This document shows positions 11,090 to 21,815 of a stretch of DNA of 64,000 nucleotides, piece after piece. The position numbers and the translations under genes are program-made. The DNA is from Epiperipatus broadwayi (lineage: Eukaryota; Onychophora; Udeonychophora; Euonychophora; Peripatidae). Under the pieces are notes generated by a model. It saw nothing but the letters and a program-made list of their open reading frames with translations, had not been told where the DNA came from and searched no databases. Where the stretch lies: contig JAQFVV010000231.1 in assembly GCA_028023455.1 (NCBI GenBank), positions 62,001-126,000 on the forward strand, read 5' to 3'. Every line of letters starts with the position of its first letter. Position 1 is the stretch's first letter.

Positions 11090-11420
11090 ATCAAATGATT
11101 CATTGCTTAGGAGTTCATAAAATGTTTAAGCCTTTAAAGACTAAAAGCTGAAATCATGATCCAAAGACATTGATGTCCAGAATCTGAGACTCCACTAAAT
11201 CATGAAACCACAATCCATAGACAATGATGTCCAGAATCTGAGACTCCACTAAATCATGAAACCATGATCCATTGACATTGATGTCCAGAATCTGAGACTC
11301 CACTAAATCATGAAACCATGATCCATAGACATTGATGTCCAGAATCTGAGACTCCACTAAATCATGAAACCATGATCCATAGACATTGATGCCAGAATCT
11401 GAGACTCCACTAAAGCATGT
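11090..11420 (-). repeat. 54-bp minisatellite inside a SINE-1 relic
   Basis: About 4.7 tandem copies of a 54-bp unit (contains ATGTCCAGAATCTGAGACTC and CACTAAATCATGAAACCA) at about 11166-11420. The period is a multiple of three, so the minus strand reads as an 18-residue peptide repeat, which is a by-product. The unit is an amplified segment of SINE-1 in minus orientation, whose tail complement lies at 11097-11120. Confidence 0.85.
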
Positions 11421-11481
11421 AGGACTATAATAATGGGGTGGTTATTGATTAATGGATGGTTATTGATCAGGAATCCATAAA

Positions 11482-11590
11482 ATGTTTTACGCACTGAAAA
11501 TGACAGAGCTGAAATCATAATTCATGTCCTTGGTGTTCAAAATCTGCCATGTTTTACGCACTGAAAATGACAGAGCTGAAATCATAATTC
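11482..11590. repeat. Two-copy direct repeat, 67-bp spacing
   Basis: The 42-nt segment beginning ATGTTTTACGCACTGAAAAT is present at 11482-11523 and 11549-11590 almost unchanged. It lies between the 54-bp minisatellite and the RTE/SINE array. Confidence 0.8.
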
Positions 11591-11624
11591 TTGTGAGTTT
11601 GTAAAAAGTGTTCGACTGCTGGAA

Positions 11625-12905
11625 ATAATGAACTACACTATAATCCATGAATCTTGCACTCCAGAACTTGCCTTTCTGTACTATATCAAACTACATAGAG
11701 TAGCATAAGCATAAGTTATTAATGCTTATCATGTCATATTGAAATGGATATAAGGTGGACATGCTGCTAGAAGAGATTACCTTATATGGACAGATATAGT
11801 CTTAAACTAGATCACAAAAGATGAAATACCTAAAAAAAACCATATATGAGATGGAATGAATATCATAAGGAAATTTGGTGGAAATGATGCATATAAGTTA
11901 CATATCCTTAAAAACTGGATTACACGTAGAGACACCATCATTCTATAGTAAATTGATAATAAAAGATCAAACTATAATCCATGATCTTAAGCTCCAGTTT
12001 ACCATTCTACCACTACATCAAACTACACAAGGCATCACAAGCATAAACTATTAATGGTTATGATATCATACTAAAATGGATTTCAGATAAATGTGCTTAC
12101 CAGAAGAGATGATCATACATAGGCAAGTAGAATCTTAAATGGATCTCAAAAGATTTTAAAAGATCTAGAAAAAGACCATGTATAAGGTGAATGAATGTGA
12201 TAAGGACGTTTTCTGGAAATATGTGGACAATGTATGAATGATTAGAAATTGGATCATAATTAGAAAGGCTTTCATTCTATAATGAAGTGATAATATAAGA
12301 TTGGGTTATAAACCATAAAGATTGAATTCCAGAGTTTCCCATTTTCCCACTATATCAAACAACAAAGAGCATCATAAGCATCACTTGTTAATGATAATCA
12401 TATTGGAAATGGATTTGGACTGGACAAAGATTTTAAAAGATCTAGAAAAAAACTATGCATGAGATGGATAAATGTGACAAAGATGTTTTCTGGAATGATG
12501 TAGGCAATCTATAGATGATTAAAAACTGGGTCACACTCAGAAAGTCCTTCATTCTTCAGTAAATTGATAATAACAAATTGGACTATAATCCTTGAAGTTT
12601 CATTAAACCACTATATCAAACTGCACAGGTCATGTCAAGCATCAATTATTAATGAATTATCATATTATATTGAAATGGACATGAGATGCTACTATAAGAG
12701 ATGGTCATAGATGAACAAGATCTTAAACTGGATCTCAAAAGATTTTACAAGACCTAGAAAAAGACCATGTATAAGATAGATAGCTATGATTAATAATGTT
12801 TTCTGGAATGATATGAACAAGCAAGCTAATGATGATTACAAACTGGATTACATTTGGAGAGTCATACTACAATGAATTGAAAATGATTCAAAATAATGAT
12901 GATGA
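11625..12905 (+). repeat. Four-unit tandem array of an RTE 3' end fused to a SINE-1 head
   Basis: Units of roughly 270-340 bp. Each has a minus-orientation SINE-1 head (at about 11625, 11965, 12305 and 12575; TATATCAAACTACA-type phrase) followed by a plus-orientation RTE C-terminal relic (about 11735-11955, 12060-12295, 12390-12570, 12650-12905). The RTE part keeps phrases such as TTTTCTGGAATGATGT and CTTCATTCTACAGTAAATTG. Copies are diverged and lack open frames. The fused unit was amplified, not four independent insertions, because the junction is the same in each. Confidence 0.75.
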
Positions 12906-13242
12906 TTATATCATAATGGTAAACATATTGGCAGACTGATGTTTGTTTTATTGATATTACGATGATGGTTTCAAGTATGTGGAAATGTATTCATATTTAA
13001 AGTATAATAAATATGTTGTACTGTTAGTTCAGAAACATCATAGCTGAAATAAACTGTTTGTATTCCCATACAAAATTATTATAAAACTATTAAATACTTG
13101 TTTTGAATAAGCAGATTGCAAATGGCACATTAGAATACATCAAACCATTATGAAATTTTATTTCATTAAGTAGCACATATTTCACTTGCCTGATATTCCT
13201 CAACTGACAAAAAGAATATTAACACATTGGAATCAAGCCTCT
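12906..13242. other. AT-rich stretch without recognised features
   Basis: No coding, RNA or repeat signal seen. Confidence 0.4.
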
Positions 13243-13375
13243 ATAAATGGCTTTACTACCCAGGAGTTTTTAGAAAGTTCTTCAAGTGATAGAGATACCA
13301 GAACTGGAATTGATGTGAAAGATGATACCTTCCAGAAGCTGACGCTCTACTACTATGCTTAACAATTCAGGGCAC
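13243..13375 (-). repeat. SINE-1, minus strand
   Basis: Complement of SINE-1: AATGGCTTTACTACCCAGGA (tail), ACCAGAACTGGAATTGAT (B-box region) and GACGCTCTACTACTATGC (A-box region) in the expected order. Confidence 0.75.
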
Positions 13376-13983
13376 TAGACTATTATTGCTAATATGTACA
13401 ATTTTTTGAATTGTTGACCAACATTAGCAGATTGACAAAAGATAGCTAAAATAATGATTTTATTTTATGACCTTAGTCACCACTAATATCCTTGTCAATT
13501 GCCCTTAGTCTGTTTTCATTTTTAATTTAGTAATATTTCTTAACTGTTGCAAAATATTAGCCAAGGGAAATCTCTATTTCTAGGATATTGTTTTAGTTTG
13601 CCATCCCAGAGCGAATTTAGAAGCATGGATTCATCAAGTGAATGTTAATGCATTGACTATGTAGCCAGAGGCATTGATGGGTATTGATTCACATTTTACT
13701 TTTAAAGCCTCATGAATACCTACAAGCAGTGTTTGAATCCAGGACTTTCATTTTCAGATCATATGCAGCCAAATTAGTAAGTGTTGAAATATTGGTCAGT
13801 AAATGGGTATCCAACAATTATTACCGGGACAATAAAAGTCACAGCTTAATCTGGGTTTGTCATTTGAGTGGTGATGCATTGATTGTCAAAAAAAAAACGT
13901 TGAGGTATACTAGAATGAATAAAATTGGTTCTAAATTCTTAATCAGTGTAGCAGCCATTCATTTGAGCACTCATTGAAATAAT
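13376..13983. other. Unassigned stretch with a 97-codon open reading frame
   Basis: An open stretch at 13684-13977 (plus) has no recognisable domain and no upstream promoter or splice context. I regard it as a chance ORF. No repeat membership found. Confidence 0.3.
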
Positions 13984-14075
13984 CTGGAGTGCATGGTCCT
14001 CGGATTGATATCAGTTTAGGCACTTCAACACTCGAACTTCTTATGAACTCCAGAACAGTAAGCTATTCATTTATT
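13984..14075 (+). repeat. SINE-1, 3' part
   Basis: Contains TCTGGAGTGCATGGTCCTC and CTCGAACTTCTTATGAACTC followed by a degenerate tail AACAGTAAGCTATTCA. Confidence 0.65.
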
Positions 14076-14136
14076 TACATTTTTTCACTATAATTAAATT
14101 TTCTACAATAAAAAAATGTTATACACGTGAAGAGTA

Positions 14137-14151
14137 TAACCCCCCCCCCCG
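14137..14151. repeat. Homopolymer C run
   Basis: A run of C with one G, unusual in this AT-rich window. Similar C runs occur at about 24104-24117, 24251-24272, 43559-43571 and 48926-48936. Confidence 0.9.
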
Positions 14152-14269
14152 CCCAGATCCATATTATCGATCTTTTCACTGTCGATAACCATTTCATAGC
14201 TAAAATTATAGAAATAAAACAAACTAACTCCTTTTTAAAACTTGATTTTTTATGACTATAATCATGAAA

Positions 14270-15965
14270 AAGAAATCCAATGTTTCGACTATTTTTTATA
14301 GTCTTTTTCAAGGCACACTAAAATAAAATATATATATACAATAAATATCACATATTCCAAAAAAAAAAAAAAAAAATTAAATTAATTAAAAATTACAAAA
14401 TATATTCATAACCAAAATTTTCTTTTTTTTACCTTATCTCACTCCCCTTTCCTATTACAATCACAACTTAAACACAACTAATTCCTTTTTAAAATTCTAT
14501 ATATATCAAATAAAAACTTTTAATTAAAAACCTATTATTTTCTTTTATCTTTTTCTATTAACATCCTATTTAATTCTGGTTTAATTTCATTTATGTATAC
14601 ACCCTCTTTTATTATCCTTTCATTCTATGACTTAATACATTCCAAAGGTTTTATTTCAAAATCCCCATGCTTAAATTTATTCTTATGAATGTAAATAGCA
14701 GAATTTTTATCACCTAAATGCTGTTTTAATCTAGTTTTTAATTTATTTTTACTAGTCCCAATATATGTCATTTCTACATTCTTTCTAAACCAATTCAAAC
14801 ATTTTATCAAATAAACTGAATTCATAATGTCTAATCTATTATAATCCCCATTATTATTAATTAAAAAATTTAAACTTGCTTTCTTTTTATAAACTGGACA
14901 AATTGAAACATTATATTTCCTATTAATCATTTTAACTAATTTCTTAACTTTAATAAATAAATCTTTAGATATATTAAAACCAACATAAATAATATTTTCT
15001 CTATTTCTATTCCTATCTAATCCCATTCTAAACACAGATGTTTCTATAATAACACTACCATTCCTATCAATTTTTTTTAAAATTTTAACATCCATATATT
15101 CAATAACATTAATATATTCTTTTTCCATAGTAAATTTTATTTTTTCAACTCTACCATTAATATAACTCAAAAAATTATCTGCATTTCTTTTATTACCATT
15201 GAAAACCATAAAATAGTCATCAACCTATCTAACATAAAAAATTGGTTTATTCCTATTATAATTAAAAAATTGTTCTTCAAACTTATACATATATATTCCT
15301 GCCAAAAAACCACTCAGACTATTACCCATACTTAAACCCTCTTTTTGCTTATAAAATTCATCCCCATATTTAAAAATCAGGTCCCTACAACAAATCACTA
15401 ATATTTCATATAAAAGAAAACCCTCAATTTTTAATTTTACCCCTTTATCTTTATTATATAAATCCATAAAACAACAAATAGCAACCTCCGTATCAATGTT
15501 AGTATACATACTAACAATATCTAACTTTACAAAAAACAAAATTTTAAAAATCTTACCTTCTAAAACAAACTTTCAATTTACTAATAAACTGAATAGAATT
15601 ATTAACACAATTTTTTTCAAACAATGTAATATATTTTTTAAAAATATTATTATACAACCACCTTGAAATTTTCTCATAATAAGTATTGCAACTACTAATA
15701 ATTGGCCTCATTGGAATACCAAGCTTATGTATTTTAGGTAAACCATATATTTTTGCACATTTTATATCCATTCTTTTTAATTTAAGCATGACTAATTTTT
15801 CCACACAACCTTTTTCTTACAACACAGTTAACATATTATTAACCTTTTTATTCATTAACATACTTTCATCTTTATTAATTATTAGAAAACAATCTTCCTT
15901 TAATAAGTTTAACATTTTTTTAGCTAAAATTATATATTTATCAGCATACGTAATTTCAAAATAAT
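14270..15965 (-). pseudogene. PLE-1: Penelope-like element, RT plus GIY-YIG endonuclease
   Basis: 5'-truncated Penelope-like retroelement, the best preserved coding relic here. Minus-strand order: finger region NKDESMLMNKKVNNMLTVL (near 15820-15875), GLPKIHKLGIPMRPIIS (near 15690-15745), KLDIVSMYTNIDTEVAI (near 15475-15525), EGLSMGNSLSGFLAGIY (near 15295-15345), then the catalytic box. That box reads R-stop-VDD: the residue before VDD is a TAG codon at 15225-15227, one change from tyrosine. The frame continues to the C-terminal GIY-YIG nuclease: VYLIKC...TYIGTS...TRLKQHLG, about residues 130-190 of the 194-codon stretch 14625-15209. Other damage: an in-frame TAA near 15819 and a frameshift at about 15540-15555. 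A hairpin plus GAAAC motif follows in the 3' region (14279-14312). Confidence 0.9.
14279..14312 (-). other. Degenerate hammerhead-like hairpin in the PLE-1 3' region
   Basis: On the minus strand: CCTTGAAAAA, then the perfect 6-bp hairpin GACTAT-aaaaa-ATAGTC, then GAAACATTGG. The hairpin-GAAAC arrangement matches the stem II/GAAA part of hammerheads known from PLE terminal repeats. The preceding CUGANGA box is damaged (CTTGAAAA). Confidence 0.4.
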
Positions 15966-16115
15966 AATTTCACTTCTAAATATGCAAATAAGCCGATAAT
16001 TGAATTAAAGTCGATAGGTGAAACGTCCAACACTAGTCAAATAGGAAAAATGAAAGTGTTACGCAAAGCATAGTAGTATGCTGCTTCCTCGAATAACATT
16101 CATTCATGTTTATCA
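15966..16115. other. PLE-1 upstream flank with a possible second hammerhead remnant
   Basis: Plus-strand phrase AGTCGATAGGTGAAACGTCC, followed by AACACTAGTC, resembles the stem II/GAAAC section of PLE-type hammerheads. The upstream box (GCCGATAATTGA) is not a clean CTGATGA. Otherwise AT-rich. Confidence 0.3.
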
Positions 16116-16119
16116 TCAG

Positions 16120-16720
16120 CAGGAGGATGAAGAATTCTCCAAGCTCAATCCATCTTCTCTGATCTCTAACCTCTGTTCTCTATTATCCCAGAACATTTTT
16201 TATTTTATCCCTCCACTTCACATGTGGTCTCTTTCTAGGTCTTTTACAATCTCTTGAAATTCATTTTAAGATTTCAATTGCTCATCTATTAGCACGTCTT
16301 GTAGCAATATGCGCAGTTCAACTCCATTTCAATATTTTAATTCTTCAAATGATATCAGTAATACCTGTTTGTTCTTGTATCCATATATTTGAACTCTTTT
16401 TTGCTACTCCTAACATTCAACTCTCCATACTTCGCTGAGTGGTCTGAAGTTTCTGCATTGCATTTCTATTAAGAGTCCAAGTCTTAGATCCATAAGTAAG
16501 AACTGGTAAAATACATTTATTAAAAATCTTGCTTTTCAAACGCAAAGGCACATTTCTTTTTAATATTTAAATTATTTCTACCAAAACCACTTCAACCAAG
16601 TTCAATTCTAACATTAATTTCATCCCTTATGTTTCCATCTATAGTAATAATCTGACTAAAATACTTGTAGTTGTTAACTTCTAACTCATCATTATTAATC
16701 TTTATTTTCTACTTTTGAGA
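16120..16720 (-). pseudogene. RTE-type LINE, C-terminal RT region and 3' end
   Basis: Minus-strand relic of an RTE-clade LINE. Near 16490 the minus strand reads VLTYGSKTWTLNRNAMQ-like sequence, the YG.ETWTL motif at the end of RTE reverse transcriptases. Further down come ERQMLGVAKK-like and the C-terminal GH/RW region ending near 16140. Extensive stops. It faces the plus-strand RTE copy at 16960-17285. Confidence 0.75.
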
Positions 16721-16959
16721 AAGTTCATTTCTCTATTTATTAAGGTATTGAATGTATTATGTAAAAAGACTACATTCGTTATAGCATATATATAAAGTTT
16801 AATGACATGTTTCAATATTCAAAGATATAATAATAAAAAAAACCCCTCTATTATTATACTGCAGATCATTTTCAAGTGAAGAAAGTTTGCATGAATTACA
16901 AGAACTCTCTAACAGTAAATGGGATATTATAGACGTGTATGTTAGGAATAACAAGAAAA

Positions 16960-17285
16960 GATTAAAAATGAAGTATAATGGCGAGAAAACAAACAGATAT
17001 TACTGAAGTCATTGGGAAAATTAAGATGCTGAAGCAAAGCTGGGCTGGACATATTGCTAGAAAAGATGATAATAAATGCACAGTTGAAATATTAACTGGA
17101 TACCAAGAGATTCCTAAAACACATAGAAAGAGACCACATGTGAGATGGGTGGATCAAATATGGACGTTTTCTGGCATGATGTGGAGAAGAGAGGGTAGAA
17201 ATACTGGATTAAATTTGGAAAGACTTTCATCTTGCAGTGGATCCATACTACTTGAAAATAATGATAATAATAATCATCACTATAA
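16960..17285 (+). pseudogene. RTE-type LINE C terminus and 3' tail
   Basis: Open stretch 16978-17301 encodes KIKMLKQSWAGHIARKDDNK, then RKRPHVRWVDQIWTFSG and MMWRREGRNTGLNLERLSS. This is the characteristic C-terminal GHIAR / RP-RW / W block of RTE-like LINEs. The 3' tail is TGATAATAATAATCATCAC. 5'-truncated. Its own 3' end is the module amplified at 11625-12905. Confidence 0.8.
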
Positions 17286-17365
17286 AAGCAATTTTAATTA
17301 ATTATAACTACAACCTTATATGATTTTTTTTATGAATGTGTAATCTTACGGTTAGTTGCTCAGCA

Positions 17366-17903
17366 AGTCATGTAATCTTCAAGAATCGAAGTTAAAAGTT
17401 AAACACAGTAGTTCCATGGAAGTCATGTAAGCTTCAAGAATCGAAGTTAAAAGTTAAACACAGTAGTTCCATGGAAGTCATGTAAGCTTCAAGAATCGAA
17501 GTTAAAAGTTAAACACAGTAGTTCCATGGAAGTCATGTAAGCTTCAAGAATCGAAGTTAAAAGTTAAACACAGTAGTTCCATGGAAGTCATATAATCTTC
17601 AAGAATCGAAGTTAAAAGTTAAACACAGTAGTTCCATGGAAGTCATGTAATCTTCAAGAATCGAAGTTAAAAGTTAAACACAGTAGTTCCATGGAAGTCA
17701 TGTAAGCTTCAAGAATCGAAGTTAAAAGTTAAACACAGTAGTTCCATGGAAGTCTTCAAAGAATTGAAGTTAAAAGTTAAACACTGTAGTTCCATGGAAG
17801 TCATGTAATCTTCAAGAATCAGAGTTAAAAGTTAAACACAGTAGTTTCATGGAAGTCATGTAATCTTCAAGAAATCGAAGTTAAAAGTTAAACACAGTAG
17901 TTG
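17366..17903. repeat. 55-bp satellite array, about 9.8 copies
   Basis: Highly homogeneous tandem repeat. The unit contains AGTCATGTAAGCTTCAAGAA, TCGAAGTTAAAAGTTAAACA and CAGTAGTTCCATGGA. One unit (at about 17751) has an 8-bp internal deletion. Most variation is the T/G choice in GTAATC/GTAAGC. Homogeneity implies recent amplification. The unit has a 6-bp palindrome (CCATGG) and no coding frame shared by all copies. Confidence 0.95.
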
Positions 17904-18755
17904 CATTTATTTAAATAAACTAACATTTTAAAAAAACTTTTATTAAAATAGCAAAATAACTATATGACTTCATTTACCAAATAAAAGTTTAATTTAGAAC
18001 GGAATACTAGAGACAAGTTAGTTTATTATATATATAAAATTAAATGCAAAATGAAATCCGAACAAAAAAAAATCTGGTTTTAAATATCTAGCTGAGGATA
18101 AGAAAAATTTCAATTTATTATACTTTTTTTTTTTGTTTTTGTTCCTTAAATCATTTCTAATTAATGACAGCTATAATTTTCCTATTGTGAAATGACATGC
18201 AATTAATTAAAATTATCATTATAAATTATGCTTATTTAAATATAATAATCAATACTTATAATATAAGTTGCAAAATGTAAAATAAAATAAGTAATAAAAT
18301 TAGTTAAAAATTTATAATTATGCAAGTAAAAAAAAGGTTCTTAAAATTATCTGAATGAGAGAAGGAGAAAAAAAAAACATTAAATATGAATAAATTTGCA
18401 TAAAAAAGTACTTTGAAAAACAACCAATATTTAATCAAATTTAACAGTTATGAATTTACAATAATGAATATATAAACAAACTCATAAGCGTCTAAAAAAT
18501 TAAAATAACACTAGTGCGGTAAAATCAAATGTACGTCATTAGTGTAATAATGAAGATCACAACCAGAGCTATTCTAATTAATATATTTATATACACCGTG
18601 GTGACTTCAACGTTGCAAAAAATGGACAGTAGATGGCGGTCACCAACTATGCGATCTAATGTTATCTTTAGTAGTAAGAATGTGTAAATTGGAATCGTGA
18701 TATTTTATTGCTTTTATATCAACACTGCACAGGGAATAGAAGTGCCTATACTTGT
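17904..18755. other. AT-rich stretch without recognised features
   Basis: Very AT-rich with A runs. Nothing I can support as a gene or repeat. Confidence 0.4.
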
Positions 18756-19078
18756 CAAAAAAACTAAAAACACTATATTATATAGACAATGAACTGATTT
18801 CAGATCTATATTATCATACAGGCAAGTTGGATTAGATTGAAAACATTTACACAGCACAGCAGTAAATGATGGAAACTAGAATGAAGTTGCATTAGATTCT
18901 AAAGTCCAGACATATTAATCCAAGATCGAAAGATCTTCACTGAAGAAATTAGATATTAATCTGGAGATATTGGATAAGGCAGGATTGAATAAGGATTTTT
19001 AAGCACAAACATCAAGTATTTTTGATTACTAAATCTTACACTAGGTGGCATAGTGGTGCTGAAAAAATAAGAGTATGC
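18756..19078 (+). repeat. Family E element, degenerate
   Basis: Collinear with family E: GCATTAGATTCTAAAGTCCA, then TCACTGAAGAAATTAGATAT in place of the hammerhead (core CTGAAGA at 18940-18946, GAAA lost), CTGGAGATATTGGATAAGGC, and ACTAGGTGGCATAGTGG at the 3' end. No inverted arm recognised. Confidence 0.6.
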
Positions 19079-19174
19079 CACCGATAAAAAATCTTTACTT
19101 CTTCAAATAGAATAATTTGGAAAATCAACGAAAATGATCATATCTTCCGAATGTTGTGTTTTTATTTTTTCATT

Positions 19175-19725
19175 TGTAATGAATCCTATTCTTTCCATTG
19201 TGCTTTCAGTAATTGTGTTTTAATAAACAAAGCTACTACCAATAACATTTTACCTAAGTCACAGATTAGCCTCCTGTATATGCCTAGCATGTCAACTAAG
19301 CTTCAAAAAATTTTCTCAGACAATGATCAGATAACATTTAGAACACTGCCCTCTGTTAACAATCTTCTGAACAATACTAAAGACAGAACTCCATTTGAAT
19401 ATGCTTCTCAAATAGTTTATAAAATTTCACGACCATCTCCAGTGTGTAGAGGGACATACTACAGGGATTCGTGAAATAATAATCTATGAGAATCACCCAT
19501 TCATCTTTATAAGAAGGCAAAACAAAACCAGCAATATAAATCAATTTTCCTGGAGCATGAGCTTGCTACAGGACACATGCTTTCCCTTTTATTGTTAAGA
19601 CCATCTACACACATAGAGGATGATCTTAAGAGAAAGTTCATTGAAACATGAATTATTACAAGAGATCTGAATTTAATCAACAGGAAGGAATCTCGCATCC
19701 CTTTATCAAAACAATGGAACATCTA
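19175..19725 (+). pseudogene. PLE-2: Penelope-like element, linker plus GIY-YIG C terminus
   Basis: Open stretch 19151-19474 ends in MSTKLQKIFSDNDQITFRTL, the linker NLLNNTKDRTPFEY and SQIVYKIS. This is the region joining RT to the GIY-YIG nuclease in PLEs. Translation past a stop at 19472 gives a continuing frame with SIFLEHELATGH near 19540-19575 and LKRKFIET...ITRDLNLINRKES near 19635-19690. These are the nuclease helix and C-terminal tail. The GIY/YIG core itself is altered (CRGTYYRDS). A different subfamily from PLE-1, matching the relic at 42400-42965. The RT is missing. Confidence 0.75.
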
Positions 19726-19831
19726 ACTTTTATAATTTATATTTTTCATTGCAATAATTTGCATATTTTATAAACTATATAGTCATCCTGTTTCTGGTAT
19801 TGTTAGTTAATTAATTTTGCACTATGATTCT

Positions 19832-19930
19832 GGTGAGAAGTCGTCAAAAGTTAATTCACTGCTTTTAAATTAAAATACATATATCTGGTTTAAAAATATA
19901 TTTTCAGAGTTGTTTGACTTAGCTCAAGTT
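19832..19930 (+). repeat. Family H single arm
   Basis: CACTATGATTCTGGTGAGAA through TTTTCAGAGTTGTTTGACTT aligns to the right arm of the H fold-back at 10905-10997. No partner arm nearby. Confidence 0.6.
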
Positions 19931-21490
19931 TTTGGAGTATTTCATTAGCATAAGAAAAGAGTGTAAAGTTAAATAATTACATTGTTACATAGCTATGGAT
20001 GTGCATAATTTATTGAAGAGGGCCATTTAAAATGGATAAATCCATTGCCATTAAATAGGAGAGAATTCAATTATTAAAATCATGTTTGGCCCACAAGATT
20101 TTTTCCAAATTGTTGTATACTGTGGATCAACCCTAATGTTTATAATCGGAATAAAATGATTTTTAAATTAAAAGTTACTTCATAATATCATCACGGGATA
20201 TATTGCAAATTATGAAATCAAGAAACGTAGACTAAAAAACAAATGGAGAATATGTTTAAAACCCTGATAGAAATCTTAGATTATGCAGAATTATAGCACT
20301 TAAAAGGAAAAATAAATATGACAAAGAATTAAAGTTTCCTTGTTGTTTTGCTTTTTGCAATTTCTGAAAATTACAGAACCTATTCCCCATTTTTCAAGGT
20401 AAGTTAAGTCTATTTTTGTGCAATATTTTTTTAATGCGGGTTTTCTGCAGAACCTATCTACTGCATAAAATGAGACCCAGGTGTATTTGAAATTCAGTGT
20501 TCCAGCACTGTTACTTCAGAAAAATGATACAATCCTAAAATATTGCATTGTCATTGATATCTAATATGCGTACAACATTTGAAAAGAAACCCATTTAATA
20601 AAAATATGTTAAAAATAAGTTACAAGATTTTATCCAAACAAACAAACTAATGGAATTTTTAAGTTAAACAAAAGCATTTGATGTATTAAAATTCAGAGAC
20701 TTCTAAAATGTGATTTATAAATACTTAACATTTCTTTGTTTCATTTCACATGTGTGTGAAAACTGTGAGGACCATGTATGCATAAATTACACCAGTTTTT
20801 CATCTTATAAGCTTTCAGATAGTATATGACATAATAAAATTTGAATCTTTTGTGAATTTTTATTTAAATAAAATCATTAAAAATTTTTTTTCCTCTCACG
20901 TTATTAAAGAAAAGATTGCATTAAATTTTTAGACAAAAAAGAGATAGGAACCCAGGTTCAAACTTCAACAATTCTTTGCTTCTTTATAAACCATTGCATT
21001 CACAGGATACTTTATATCTATCTTAGTTGTATTCTTAGAAAATGAACTACTTATATTTTGAAAATATAGTAGTTAAAAATTCAAATCCTTGAGCAATTAT
21101 ATGTTTACATTTATTATTTATTTTGGAAATCTGGAGTGAGTTCACTCATGGGGGTTAGAGTTTTATAAAGACTCAACTATATGCGAATGCATTTTTAATA
21201 CATGCCAATGCAATTGGAAGCATATTTTTCAGCTTCTATCATTCCAATTTTCAGTTCAAAACAGTTAACTCTTAGTTATCGAGTCTCTTCCAATAAAATA
21301 TATATAATAAAAGATATAGGCTTTTTCACTGAGTCTCCAGATCATATGTTCCTCATTACACATGAGTGTTAAATTATATATTTTGTATTTAGTGTAAGAT
21401 AAAATTATTAATGAATTCTTTAAATATGCCAATAAAAAAATGCAGAATCGGAAAAATGTCAAGTTGCAAATTGTTTTGATAAGACAAATT
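19931..21490. other. Long AT-rich stretch without recognised features
   Basis: Short ORFs only, for example 21265-21462 on the minus strand, with no recognisable domain. No tandem or inverted structure seen. Confidence 0.4.
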
Positions 21491-21499
21491 TTTTTTAAG

Positions 21500-21815
21500 G
21501 CATTCCAAATAAAATGGAGGATAGAAAAGGTTAAAAGAAGATAATAAGATCTGATGAAGACTGCATGGCACAGCTGAAACTAATTAATAACAAATGTTTT
21601 TTTGCTGAAAAGTAAAAGATTTTTGAAATTCAATATTATATATGAAGATAACAAAAATAAAGGTGAGAGTAAAATAAAGGATAGAGAAGGTTAAAAAAAA
21701 GAAAATAAGATCTGATGAAGACTGCATGGCACAGCTGAAACTGTAATTAATAATAAATGTTTTTTGCTGAAAAGTGAAAGATTTTTGAAATTCAATTCCA
21801 AGTCTGCATATCAGA
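21500..21815 (+). repeat. 161-bp direct dimer with hammerhead-like cores
   Basis: Two direct copies with 161-bp spacing. Shared phrases: AAGATCTGATGAAGACTGCA-type, GGCACAGCTGAAACT, ATTTTTGAAATTCAAT. Each contains CTGATGA (21551 and 21712), an 18-nt spacer AGACTGCATGGCACAGCT that can pair AG(a)CTG with CAGCT, and GAAAC (21576 and 21737). I could not find a convincing stem I, so catalytic ability is unproven. Confidence 0.6.

Noticed and set aside
11154-11357. Repeat protein with an 18-residue period (minus strand)
   Set aside because: It is the translation of a 54-bp minisatellite in a SINE. The number and phase of units explain the frame.
13684-13977. 97-codon ORF
   Set aside because: No domain, no start or splice context, composition like its surroundings.
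15686-15964. Plus-strand ORF inside PLE-1
   Set aside because: Antisense shadow of the PLE-1 RT, which has clear motifs on the minus strand.
17366-17903. CRISPR array
   Set aside because: Units are 55-bp tandem copies without unique spacers, and the window is eukaryotic.
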